From Bolinopsis microptera (lineage: Eukaryota; Ctenophora; Tentaculata; Lobata; Bolinopsidae): DNA of 64,000 nucleotides. The position numbers and the translations under genes are program-made. The notes beneath the pieces are model-generated. The model was given only the letters and a program-made list of their open reading frames with translations, was not told where the DNA came from and searched no databases. Position 1 is the first letter of the stretch. Each line of letters starts with the position of its first letter. The stretch lies in NCBI RefSeq assembly GCF_026151205.1, contig NC_087079.1:11398635-11462634 (forward strand), written 5' to 3'. This document shows, piece after piece, positions 55,346-64,000 of this stretch.

Positions 55346-56074
55346 ATGTTTGCAAAACCTCGGTAAAACTCGGCTCGGTAAAGTTTTTATCGTACATTTT
55401 GAACGTTAAGATCTGACGGTTTCGATTTAAATCAGTAAAATGTACTACTATGATATGCCTTCATACTAGTGATTTGACTTTACATACTGGTGATTTAAGT
55501 ACTGTTAGTGTTAAACGACACTGCAATTCAAACATCAAGCATTTGTGAGATCAATAAACGTTGATAGAAGATAAACTGAAGTTTCACCCGGGTAACAGCT
55601 GATTATCAGTTATTTAGATGGATTTGAGCATGACGAGTGACGACATATGTAACTCGAGATCACACATAAAACCGGCAATATCCAAGTATCCCGATGGGCG
55701 ACACGTGTTCACGAACAGTTTTTGCACTTGTACTAACCGATTTGACAGTGCTGCATGTCTTGATATCAGGTTTTTTGATATCAGGCTTCTTGATAACAGG
55801 TTTCTTGATAGCAGGAATGCTCTCAATCTTCGACTACTCTTTGGCTGAAAAACAATAGTTATTTCAATGAATGTATATACCAAATGAAAACGAATGTAGG
55901 ATAGTACACATTGCTGCGATAAGTTATGAAGCGTGTAACAACATACTATGTTACATCGATTCTTTGACATTTGACAAGATATACTTACAGGAAGAAAATC
56001 ATATGAGCTCGAACTGTATGTATCTTGGAGCAATTTGTTCATTTGTGATGAAATATTGTTCCTGGGAAATACTG

Positions 56075-56174
56075 TTTGACTTACATCTCAAAACTTATTT
56101 AATTTAACTGTTACTATACCTGCCGGCAGGTATAGTAACAGTTAAATTAAATAAGTTTTGAGATGTAAGTCAAA
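56075..56174. repeat. Perfect 100-bp palindrome without spacer
   Basis: Two 50-base arms meet at GCC|GGC (56122-56127) with no mismatch and no loop. The outer ends are TTTGACTTACATC and GATGTAAGTCAAA. Flanks diverge at once. Confidence 0.9.
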
Positions 56175-56632
56175 ACCATGTAAATCTATTAAGTTGATCT
56201 ACCAAATAACGGTATAGGTGGTGTCCAACCGTGTCCATGTCGATTGGGCGACATCTGTCCGACAGCCGAATTAGGGATTTCGGACAGATGTGGCTGTCGG
56301 ACAGGAGTCGTTTTTGGCGACATCTGTCCGAATTTCGGATCATATTGTAATTTCAGTTCACATTCGTATTTCACAAGCTCACGGGTAATCTCGTGACGTT
56401 GCTCCCATTGTTCTAATGCTGATGTGATCCATTGAGATATAATCCTCGATATATGATTGACTAGTTGAGAACAGGAACGTCAGATCGTCCTAGCCGTAAA
56501 CTTACAAGCTGTCGATCAAATCACAGGACATGAGTACATATAAGACAGCGGTATGTAGATCAGTTATCGCAATCCACAATTGCAACCAATCTTCAGTTTA
56601 TCCCTGGCTCGGCCCGGAGAACCCTGTCCTGA

Positions 56633-57742
56633 ATGGCTTCCGATACGTCTTCGACAAATAAAGAGACGATACCACCCACTGGAAATATTCGGATTTCCGA
56701 AAGGGTTGCAGAGCACGATTCTACCGTGGAGAAACAACTGATCACTCCTACTCCTGACCGCACTCACCCTGCCCACCATGCTGAAACGACCGTCCACGTC
56801 AGCAAACAGAACTTGAAAAGAAAAGCTTCTGGTGGAGATCGACCGACGAAATACCTCTTATCTGAATCAGTTGGTGGATTGGGTTACGAATCTAGAGCTG
56901 CCAGCTATCACCCCTCAACAGAATGGTACAGAGAAGCAGAAAAGCAGCAAACAGACACCTTTCTAACCCGAGAAACCCTTCTAATCTGGAAACCTTTCTA
57001 ATCTGGAAACGCTCCCTATTCCTGCAAACTATATGCTCTCTACCGACAACGAAAAAATGCTGCTCTGGGACTCTGGATGGGACGAAAATACTCGACGATC
57101 TTTCCTTTGGGGTACTGCTAAGAACGCAGATCAGGGAGATCCAAAAGAGCGAGTAACCCAGTACAGCGCCAAAAGAAAATTGTTCTCCTCTGTGACTCGA
57201 CCATGCGAAGCTTTAAACCTGACGAGTTTCCAAAGAGGTACAATGTCTCTGTAATATACAGGCCAAGTTTGAAAGAACTTGACTCGTGCCTCGAACGAAC
57301 AGTAGAAGAGATCTCAAACCTCAATCCAGATGCAGTGTACATTCACCTTGGTACTCGGGACATCCTGGAAGGCAACAAGGCTGATATTGTGGTGGGGTCA
57401 TTAATAAAGTCAACTGAAAAGATCCTTAGACAGACCTCACAACACTGCAAAATATTCATCTCTCACCCCTTTCTCCGCGACCATCCTGGAGAGGAATGGG
57501 GTAAGAATAGTCGACTCATCACAGAGGCAATCAGAAATCTTAAAGATGACAGTGAAAAGGCTGATTTCTGGATGAGATCAAGAGAAAACAGAAACAACAA
57601 CTTCTACCCGGGGGGATCGGATATTCCACACGACTATCTGTTTGTCCCAGATCAACCTCATCTAAATGACAGAGGTATCAGAGTAATCATGGGAAACTTC
57701 AAGACAAGTCTCAATAGTACATTTAGCAGGGACCGTACTTGA
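56633..57742 (+). pseudogene. CR1-like LINE ORF1 with SGNH esterase domain, broken
   Basis: The first part (56633-57001) is a charged, low-complexity frame. After a frame change, 57122-57742 reads KIVLLCDSTMRSF, an SGNH block I in which Cys replaces the usual Gly. It continues with YIHLGTRDIL and ends with DQPHLNDRGI, where the block V Asp and His are present. SGNH/esterase ORF1 proteins are known from CR1-type LINEs. The ORF2 endonuclease begins just after, at 57838. At least one frameshift separates the parts. Confidence 0.6.
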
Positions 57743-57837
57743 ATTCCAGTCTCTCATTCTCAGCTCCTCCAAGTCTTCCGAGTTCTCTTCTTCTTTCCTC
57801 CTCTCCTCTTGCCTCTCTCATCTTCTATACCTGACTG

Positions 57838-58116
57838 ATGAACATCGTCAACGGTATAATTTCCTGGAATGTTGCAAACATTCATGGCTTGCTCGGAAAC
57901 AAAGTTGAGGATCCCGAATTTGTCAAAATCATCAGTCCAAATGATATAATCTGCCTCCAAGAAACCGGATGCGAAGTTTCCCTGAAAGGATACAAATCCT
58001 ATAGTGACATCCGCAAATCAGGTAAAGGAGGAGGAGTAACCACTTTGGTTAGGAACACAATTGTGGAATATTGCTCTCTGGATAAATGCACACTCACTGT
58101 GGGGCCTTCCGAGTGA
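57838..58116 (+). pseudogene. CR1-like LINE ORF2 endonuclease start, truncated
   Basis: The frame reads GIISWNVANIHGLLGNK and IICLQETG, the first two motifs (catalytic Asn and Glu) of an APE-type endonuclease, then GGGVTTLV. It stops after 92 codons and no further LINE sequence follows. With the ORF1 upstream it is a dead 5' fragment of a CR1-like LINE. Confidence 0.6.
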
Positions 58117-58129
58117 TAGGGTTACAGTG

Positions 58130-59690
58130 ACTGCTAGTAGAGAAAATATGAAGGTTCCACCAGTAGACATAAGTATCGAAAGCAGGGCATTGGCTCGACC
58201 TCCGAGGCGGGGTATCCGTGAGGACCCTGGTCGTAATCAGCTCTGCACTATTTCAGTGTATCCTGATGCCTGAAATCTCGGACACTGCCTACGTACGGGG
58301 TAGACAGCCACGGATGATTTTGTCTGTGAGCTTTTCATCACTTCCTGACATGAGCCAGACCTCAGCTGGATCCTTCCTTTTCCTTTTTCTTTACTTCCCG
58401 TTCAGTCTACCTCTTCATCATCAGTTTGAGTTGCTTCGCCTTGCATTCGAACTTTGCCTCCACAGTTCTGAGTTCACCACGGCACCTCTTTTGGATGCCT
58501 CCTGCCGGGCAACACCAGCTCTCAGACACTGGCTAACTTACCGCGCACGGTTTAGTTTCTGTGTCTTTTCTGTGGCCGTGTAATCCGTTTTATGCCACCC
58601 TCTCTGCCGTTCTCGCGCTTGCGCTCACCCACTCCTCAGTGGGCTGTTCATTTGACAGAGTTACTGGCTGGCACTCCCATCATCCTCTCACTCACCATCA
58701 CTGCCCAATCAAATTTATGCAATCAAAATCACTATACACCCATAATCATATGATCAAAACACAAAGCTTTGAAATATACTTTTTTCTGTTTGAGATTTGA
58801 ATAACGTTACTGTAATGTTCCAAATTATATTTTAAATGTTCAAAAAAAAAAATGTTATATTATATGGCGGACGCGGAGCATTGGGTAGATCATATCTCAA
58901 ATTGGAAATGTTACGTATACAAATTAGCGAGTAACAGTTCATGAGTTCAGATCATGTCTCTAATTGGAAATGTGTTGAAATCAGATGATGATTTCGGACA
59001 GATGCCGTTTTTTTCTGGTACCCTGATTCGGACAGATCTCGCTGTCGGACAGGAGTTGTGTTACCGTCCATGTCACGGCGCAAAGGCTCAGGTCGTTGCA
59101 CTTTTAACAATAACAATTTTAATGATTGTGAACCACTTACAACTGGTTTAGCTGGCAACCTCTGAGGTATGGATTTCGTCGCTACTACACCGGCTAAACG
59201 TTTAATCTGCGGTTAGATGTGTCCCATTAGCTTCAATTAAAGTCTATAATTCGATCGTGATAGTTACAGTTTTAAGAAACACTAATAAAAGCAACACTTT
59301 TGGTTCATACATTTACGTAAAAAGCATGTAACTTTTCAAGTTTGTTATAATATCAGATATAATGGTCACCACGTCATCATTCTGTCGAGTTCAAGTTCCT
59401 GCAATTTAGACTCTTAAAAAGTGAAAATCGATGATACCAATCACAAACAATCTTCCTAACTTAACTTGTTACAATATTTTAATTGTATAACTTGACAAAG
59501 ACTTACCACTACGTTCCCTACTGTAGCTTATGATATCAGTCAGTAGCTCTCCTTTCATTCAATTGTTTCAAAACTGACTTTCAGCAGACAAAGCTCCAAA
59601 CTTTTGCTATGCAGTCTATACAATGTAATTCAGTTAATATAATAATTTAAATAGATTCAAAATTAAATAACAATAAATCAGTTTGGTAAC
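58130..59690. other. Non-coding stretch, no supported gene
   Basis: Pyrimidine-rich in its first half, AT-rich in its second. It has two copies of the CGACATCTGTCCGAC family near 58992 and 59028. Short open frames are unconvincing. Confidence 0.45.
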
Positions 59691-60102
59691 ACGACATCTG
59701 TCCAACAGCGACATCTGTCCGACAACACTATTTTCGTGTGTTTGAAGTGATATCTCAAATTTGGCACATAGAAATTTAATCAAACTAGCAAAAATTATTT
59801 GTCTTAAAGCTATCTTACTATCTAGAAAGTTTCAAGAAAATCGTATCGTTGGATCTTCAGATATATGCTTTGGAACCACTGAAAACCACCGAATTGGATA
59901 TATTTTTAGTGTTTAAGGTAATATCTTAAATTTGGCTCATAGAAACTCGCTCAAACTTACACAGATTATTCGTCATATAACCACTATACTTTATGGAAAG
60001 TTTCAAGAAAATCGTACGGTAGGATCCGACATAAACTATTGTCCAAATAACCTATTTTCTGAGTCGGACAGATGTCGCTGTCGGACAGATGTCGGCCAAT
60101 CA

Positions 60103-60846
60103 ATTGGAACCATCAAGGGGAATGAAATTAAATTGTTGGATGCCAGGAACTATGTGATTCCATGGAGAGGTATAATTCTAATTGGAACCATCAAGGGGAA
60201 TGAAATTAAATTATTGGATGCCAGGAACTAGAAATAAATATACTGGAATACTGTGTTTCCATGGAGAGGTCTAATTCTAATTGGAACCATCAAGGGGAAT
60301 GAAATTAAATTATTGGATGCCAGGAACTAGAAATAAATATACTGGAATACTGTGTTTCCATGGAGAGGTCTAATTCTAATTGGAACCATCAAGGGGAATG
60401 AAATTAAATTGTTGGATGCCAGGAACTATGTGATTCCATGGAGAGGTATAATTCTAATTGGAACCATCAAGGGGAATGAAATTAAATTATTGGATGCCAG
60501 GAACAAGGAACTAGAAATAAATATACTGGAATACTGTGTTTCCATGGAGAGGTCTAATTCTAATTGGAACCATCAAGGGGAATGAAATTAAATTGTTGGA
60601 TGCCAGGAACTATGTGATTCCATGGAGAGGTATAATTCTAATTGGAACCATCAAGGGGAATGAAATTAAATTATTGGATGCCAGGAACTAGAAATAAATA
60701 TACTGGAATACTGTGTTTCCATGGAGAGGTCTAATTCTAATTGGAACCATCAAGGGGAATGAAATTAAATTATTGGATGCCAGGAACTAGAAATAAATAT
60801 ACTGGAATACTGTGTTTCCATGGAGAGGTCTAATTCTAATTGGAAC
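60103..60846 (+). repeat. Minisatellite of 78- and 99-bp units before a LINE
   Basis: Nine occurrences of ATTGGAACCATCAAGGGG (the last one changed) start at 60103, 60181, 60280, 60379, 60457, 60563, 60641, 60740 and 60839. The spacings are 78, 99, 99, 78, 106, 78, 99 and 99. Short units end AACTATGTGATTCC and long units AACTAGAAATAAATATACTGG before the shared CCATGGAGAGG. Every long unit carries the ATG and first codons of the following ORF1, then a stop (MERSNSNWNHQGE). Confidence 0.9.
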
Positions 60847-62055
60847 CATCATGATGATGATATCCTGGAAAAGATATCTCTACATACTCAGGAGAAATTC
60901 ATAGATGCTGTTGAGAAAAAAGTTAAACTGGTGAATGATACTACCTCAAGTTCCCTTGAAGGAGATTTTGATATCTCCCAATTTTCACTCCCTGACTACC
61001 AAGATACGAAGTCACAGCAATCTGAACATGAGATTACCAATATTCAGCAACTCAAAGACTCCATCACAATGGAACTAAGAGCTGCGCTAAAAGAAGAAGT
61101 AAAAACGTTAATCTCCGCCATAACACTATCCCATAATCCAGCTCAGAGCAAGCCCTTTACAATGTCTGCAGAAAATGTATACAAACCACCTGCATCATAT
61201 TCTGAAAAGGCAAGACCACCTCACTCTCATTTGAGCACCAACACTTTCATAGAACCCCCAGTGGTCAAAGAGTCTACAAAAAAATCAGCTAGTGCAGTGG
61301 GAACCAACTATTTAGTTGATCCCAAGATGTCTGTTATCATAAAGCAAGTCACAAACAAAAAGGTGGTGTCAAATGATACCTCACTTAAATCAGAGTTTAA
61401 CAAACTGTTTAAGCAAATGAAGATAAAGTACATTAAAAAGACAAGATATGGCAACATCATTCTTCAACTAAACTCTGAGGATGATATCAAACAAGTACTA
61501 AATGGATGGCAATCCCACTATTTTAAAGACACCAGCGCAAAAATGGGCACAGCGATATTCAGAATGACTGACCAGCATCTGACAAAGCATGTAGGCATCA
61601 TAAGGCATGTCCCCATAAACATTGATATGGGCTCTATCTCTGATGGACTTAATAATGCCAATTTGAATAGCACTCACGTAACTCGCTTGGGCAAATCATC
61701 AAACTCTGTTAAAGTCATCTTTAAGTCACATGAGGATCTTACACAAGCAATAAGCAAGGGATTCGGTCTTGAACACTTATGGCTAGAAGTTGCTCAATTC
61801 AAGTTCACCAAAAAACCAATGCAATGTCATGGCTGCAAAAGATTTGGACACCCTGTGAAATGGTGCCGCAGCAAAGCAGCATGTGGATTCTGTTCCTCAG
61901 AAAACCACACTGATAAAGAATGCCCGGAGAGAACCCATCCATCAAATTACTGCTGCCGCAACTGCAGAGGAAATCATACAGCCTTCTCAAACCAATGCCC
62001 ACATTTCATAGAAAAAATGAATCTGATTAAACAAAGTAACCACCATGATTACTAA
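60820..62055 (+). CDS. Jockey/I-like LINE ORF1 (gag-like, zinc knuckles)
   Basis: A 411-codon frame whose ATG lies in the last minisatellite unit. The N-terminal half is charged and probably partly coiled. A central region (about 170-330) resembles the RNA-binding fold of LINE gag-like proteins. Three Cys-His knuckles lie at about 336-398: CHGCKRFGHPVKWC, CGFCSSENHTDKEC and CRNCRGNHTAFSNQC. In relatives this protein binds the element's RNA. ORF2 starts 11 bases before its stop in the +1 frame. The intact frame suggests a young copy. Confidence 0.88.
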   Translation: MERSNSNWNHHDDDILEKISLHTQEKFIDAVEKKVKLVNDTTSSSLEGDFDISQFSLPDYQDTKSQQSEHEITNIQQLKDSITMELRAALKEEVKTLISAITLSHNPAQSKPFTMSAENVYKPPASYSEKARPPHSHLSTNTFIEPPVVKESTKKSASAVGTNYLVDPKMSVIIKQVTNKKVVSNDTSLKSEFNKLFKQMKIKYIKKTRYGNIILQLNSEDDIKQVLNGWQSHYFKDTSAKMGTAIFRMTDQHLTKHVGIIRHVPINIDMGSISDGLNNANLNSTHVTRLGKSSNSVKVIFKSHEDLTQAISKGFGLEHLWLEVAQFKFTKKPMQCHGCKRFGHPVKWCRSKAACGFCSSENHTDKECPERTHPSNYCCRNCRGNHTAFSNQCPHFIEKMNLIKQSNHHDY

Positions 62056-64000
62056 AAACAACGGAAGTCTTCATATCTGTCAAATAAATGTCAGTGGGCT
62101 ATCAAACAGGTCTATTACAGCAATTGATAGATTCAACTTTAAGTTCAAAAATGACATTGTGGCTCTACAAGAAACTCTACTGGATAACTCCAGACCCCAC
62201 TTAAATACCTTTCATAATCTGGATACATTTTCGGTAAACAATAGCAGAGGAGTGTCCACCAGTGTTTCCCCCAGGCTTGTCCCACAACAAATCAGTGAAC
62301 TTCAAGATACAACCACTGATGCACTCTGGGTCACTGTTAGGTACAATTCAACGGTAGTAATGATTGGTAATGTATATGTAAACCACTCCCTAACTTCTAC
62401 AAACAACCTGAGCTCAGCACTTACCAACATCACAAAAGCTCTCCAATACTGCTCCAAGTTCAAAATCAAAGATGTAATAATAATTGGTGACTTCAACAGT
62501 AGGCACATCTCCTGGGGAGATATCATCACAACCGACCGTGGAAGACAGCTGGATTCATTCATCGCTCAGCATAATCTGACATGCATCACTCCGAACACCA
62601 ATACATTCGTCTCCCATAATGGTGGGAGTATCATTGACCTTGCTTTGTTGAAGGGTAAAGTATGTAGGCTATACCAATCGTCCAGCATTGACAGTGAAAG
62701 TGAACTCTTCACAGGTGCTCCAAATAGAGGTCCCTTACCAATCATCCACCAATTCTGTCATGCACAAACTGCTCAATCTGCATCTCCTCTTCTCTACTGG
62801 GACATTGATAAAACAGACTGGAATGCTTGGTGTGGATCACTTAACAGGGCCCTTCTCCTTGGCATAACTGGCAGGATCAACTCTTACATAGACCCTCTAA
62901 AGCTGTGGCAAGACTTTAAAAACATTTTATCTGCGATTGGTAATGAATGGATTCCTCTCAAGAAAGTCAGTACCCACTCAAAACCTTTCTGGAACTCTCT
63001 CCTTACAGACCTTTCACGAACTCTTCAAGCTGCGCAGGAAACCATGAAAACCAGCTACACACCGTATAACATCTCCCTCCACAAACAAGCAAAGGAGGAG
63101 TTTTCTAATACCTTGATATCCGAAAAAAACAAATGGATTCATCAGCAACTGGAAAATCTCAATGTTGCTCAGTCTCAAATATTCTGGAAAAATTATAAGA
63201 AGACATTGACCAATAAGCCTAACGAGTACATGGGAAATCTTATGGATGGTGGTATCCTCCACTCTGACAGAACTCAGAAAGAAAACATCTTGTACAAATC
63301 ATTCTTCTCGGGTGAACACATGAATGGATGCAGCTTTGATCATGTCTTCGAACAAGAAATCAATAGCTGCTATGACAACATTATATCAACTCAGTTCCCT
63401 ACCGACCATTTAGATCCAATCATTAATGATCATCTGAATGGGAAAATAGGTCTAGAGGAAGTTACTTTAGCACTGAACGCTCAAAATAGCAATGCCAAAA
63501 GTTTTGACACTGATAATCTTCACCCAAAAATCCTGAAACATCTGCCTGTGTCAGCTCTTCAGATTCTAACAAAACTATATGACCTTGTCCTTGAGACTGG
63601 TGTATGGGTCTGGGAGGTATCCAATGTCACTTTCATCAAAAAGGATGGGAAGGATAACTACATGAACCCCTCTGCTTATAGACCAATATCGATATCATCA
63701 TATGTTGGAAAGCTGCTAGAAAAGATCTTGGAACGAAGAATAAAGCTCCATTGCGAACTAGAGGGCTTACTCGACGAAGAGCAAGAAGGCTTTAGACCTC
63801 AAAGAAATACTGCAAGGTATCTTTATAAATTAGTAGCTACTCTAGATGAATGCAAGAGGAAAAAACTCACTACTTTCCTACTATGCATCGATTTTAGCAA
63901 AGCATTTGATAGTGTATGGGTGAAAGGCCTGATTTTCAAGCTCAGCAAATACCAAATACAAGGGAACATTTTGCGGATAATAAATAACTTCCTGTTATCC
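62045..64000 (+). CDS. Jockey/I-like LINE ORF2, runs off the window
   Basis: The frame is open for 652 codons from ATG 62045 to the last base. An APE-type endonuclease comes first: ICQINVSGLSN, ALQETLL, VIIIGDFNSRH and GGSIIDLAL. The final SDH motif is replaced by NRGPLPI, so the catalytic Asp and His are missing there. The reverse transcriptase begins with AYRPISISS, EEQEGFRPQRN and FLLCIDFSKAFDSVW; YADD lies beyond the edge. It overlaps ORF1 by ATGATTACTAA. The copy seems otherwise undamaged. Clade placement is by overall motif style. Confidence 0.88.
   Translation, partial: MITKNNGSLHICQINVSGLSNRSITAIDRFNFKFKNDIVALQETLLDNSRPHLNTFHNLDTFSVNNSRGVSTSVSPRLVPQQISELQDTTTDALWVTVRYNSTVVMIGNVYVNHSLTSTNNLSSALTNITKALQYCSKFKIKDVIIIGDFNSRHISWGDIITTDRGRQLDSFIAQHNLTCITPNTNTFVSHNGGSIIDLALLKGKVCRLYQSSSIDSESELFTGAPNRGPLPIIHQFCHAQTAQSASPLLYWDIDKTDWNAWCGSLNRALLLGITGRINSYIDPLKLWQDFKNILSAIGNEWIPLKKVSTHSKPFWNSLLTDLSRTLQAAQETMKTSYTPYNISLHKQAKEEFSNTLISEKNKWIHQQLENLNVAQSQIFWKNYKKTLTNKPNEYMGNLMDGGILHSDRTQKENILYKSFFSGEHMNGCSFDHVFEQEINSCYDNIISTQFPTDHLDPIINDHLNGKIGLEEVTLALNAQNSNAKSFDTDNLHPKILKHLPVSALQILTKLYDLVLETGVWVWEVSNVTFIKKDGKDNYMNPSAYRPISISSYVGKLLEKILERRIKLHCELEGLLDEEQEGFRPQRNTARYLYKLVATLDECKRKKLTTFLLCIDFSKAFDSVWVKGLIFKLSKYQIQGNILRIINNFLLS

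Larger units (their letters stand above)
56249..60095. repeat. Scattered CGACATCTGTCCGAC motif family
   Basis: Variants of CGACATCTGTCCGACAGC, in both orientations and often paired head-to-head, occur near 56249, 56282, 56318, 58992, 59028, 59694 and 60063. Paired copies form palindromes such as GTCGGACAGATGTCG followed by CTGTCGGACAGATGTCGG. I saw none elsewhere in the window. They could be the ends of a small element, protein-binding sites or a dispersed satellite. Confidence 0.65.

Noticed and set aside
60103..60846. CRISPR-like array
   Set aside because: The units are whole tandem repeats of 78 and 99 bases without variable spacers, and the genome is eukaryotic.

Overview
The window looks like nuclear DNA of an invertebrate metazoan. 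It is AT-rich, has spliced genes with GT-AG introns, and carries animal families (RCC1, UMP-CMP kinase, UNC-93-like transporter, thyroglobulin type-1 domains, ankyrin repeats). Transposons are abundant: RTE-, CR1- and jockey/I-like LINEs, hAT, Tc1/mariner, MULE and probable KDZ-associated elements. A cnidarian or another early-branching animal fits best, but the sequence alone does not fix the species.

Layout. 1-4570: interspersed repeats, including a 3.3-kb element with terminal inverted repeats (TIRs) whose 99.9% identical twin lies at 6294-9586. 6071-17972 (minus): 3' part of a gene for a membrane-anchored protein with at least five thyroglobulin type-1 domains. I rebuilt nine exons whose phases all agree. 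Its introns are swollen by the twin element, a Tc1-like element and a 4.6-kb hAT-type foldback element with an 8-bp target duplication. 20104-20735: a short hAT-like element. 21035-23617 (plus): a large ankyrin-repeat exon ended early by a stop that a 9-bp loss explains. 23867-29916: no confident gene.

29917-38305 (minus) is the best-conserved block. Three genes lie head-to-tail in transcription order: UNC-93-like transporter, RCC1 (441 aa from six exons) and UMP-CMP kinase (203 aa from four exons). A decayed, deletion-rich copy of kinase exons 1-2 sits inside the kinase's second intron.

38356-64000 is mostly mobile DNA: a second Tc1-like element, a foldback element, a G/C-tract-bounded element, a near full-length RTE-like LINE, and a nest in which a 5'-truncated RTE-like LINE (10-bp target duplication) sits in the TIR of a MULE that interrupts a decayed CxC4/Ulp1-type gene. 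Then come a zero-spacer 100-bp palindrome, a broken CR1-like LINE with an SGNH-type ORF1, and a jockey/I-like LINE preceded by nine tandem boundaries of a minisatellite that repeats its own start codon. That last LINE runs off the right edge with both ORFs open.

The cellular genes do not form one pathway. RCC1 (Ran GEF), UMP-CMP kinase and the transporter are housekeeping-type neighbours. The thyroglobulin-domain protein is a candidate surface protease inhibitor or adhesion protein. The most interesting material is how transposons have reshaped these genes.
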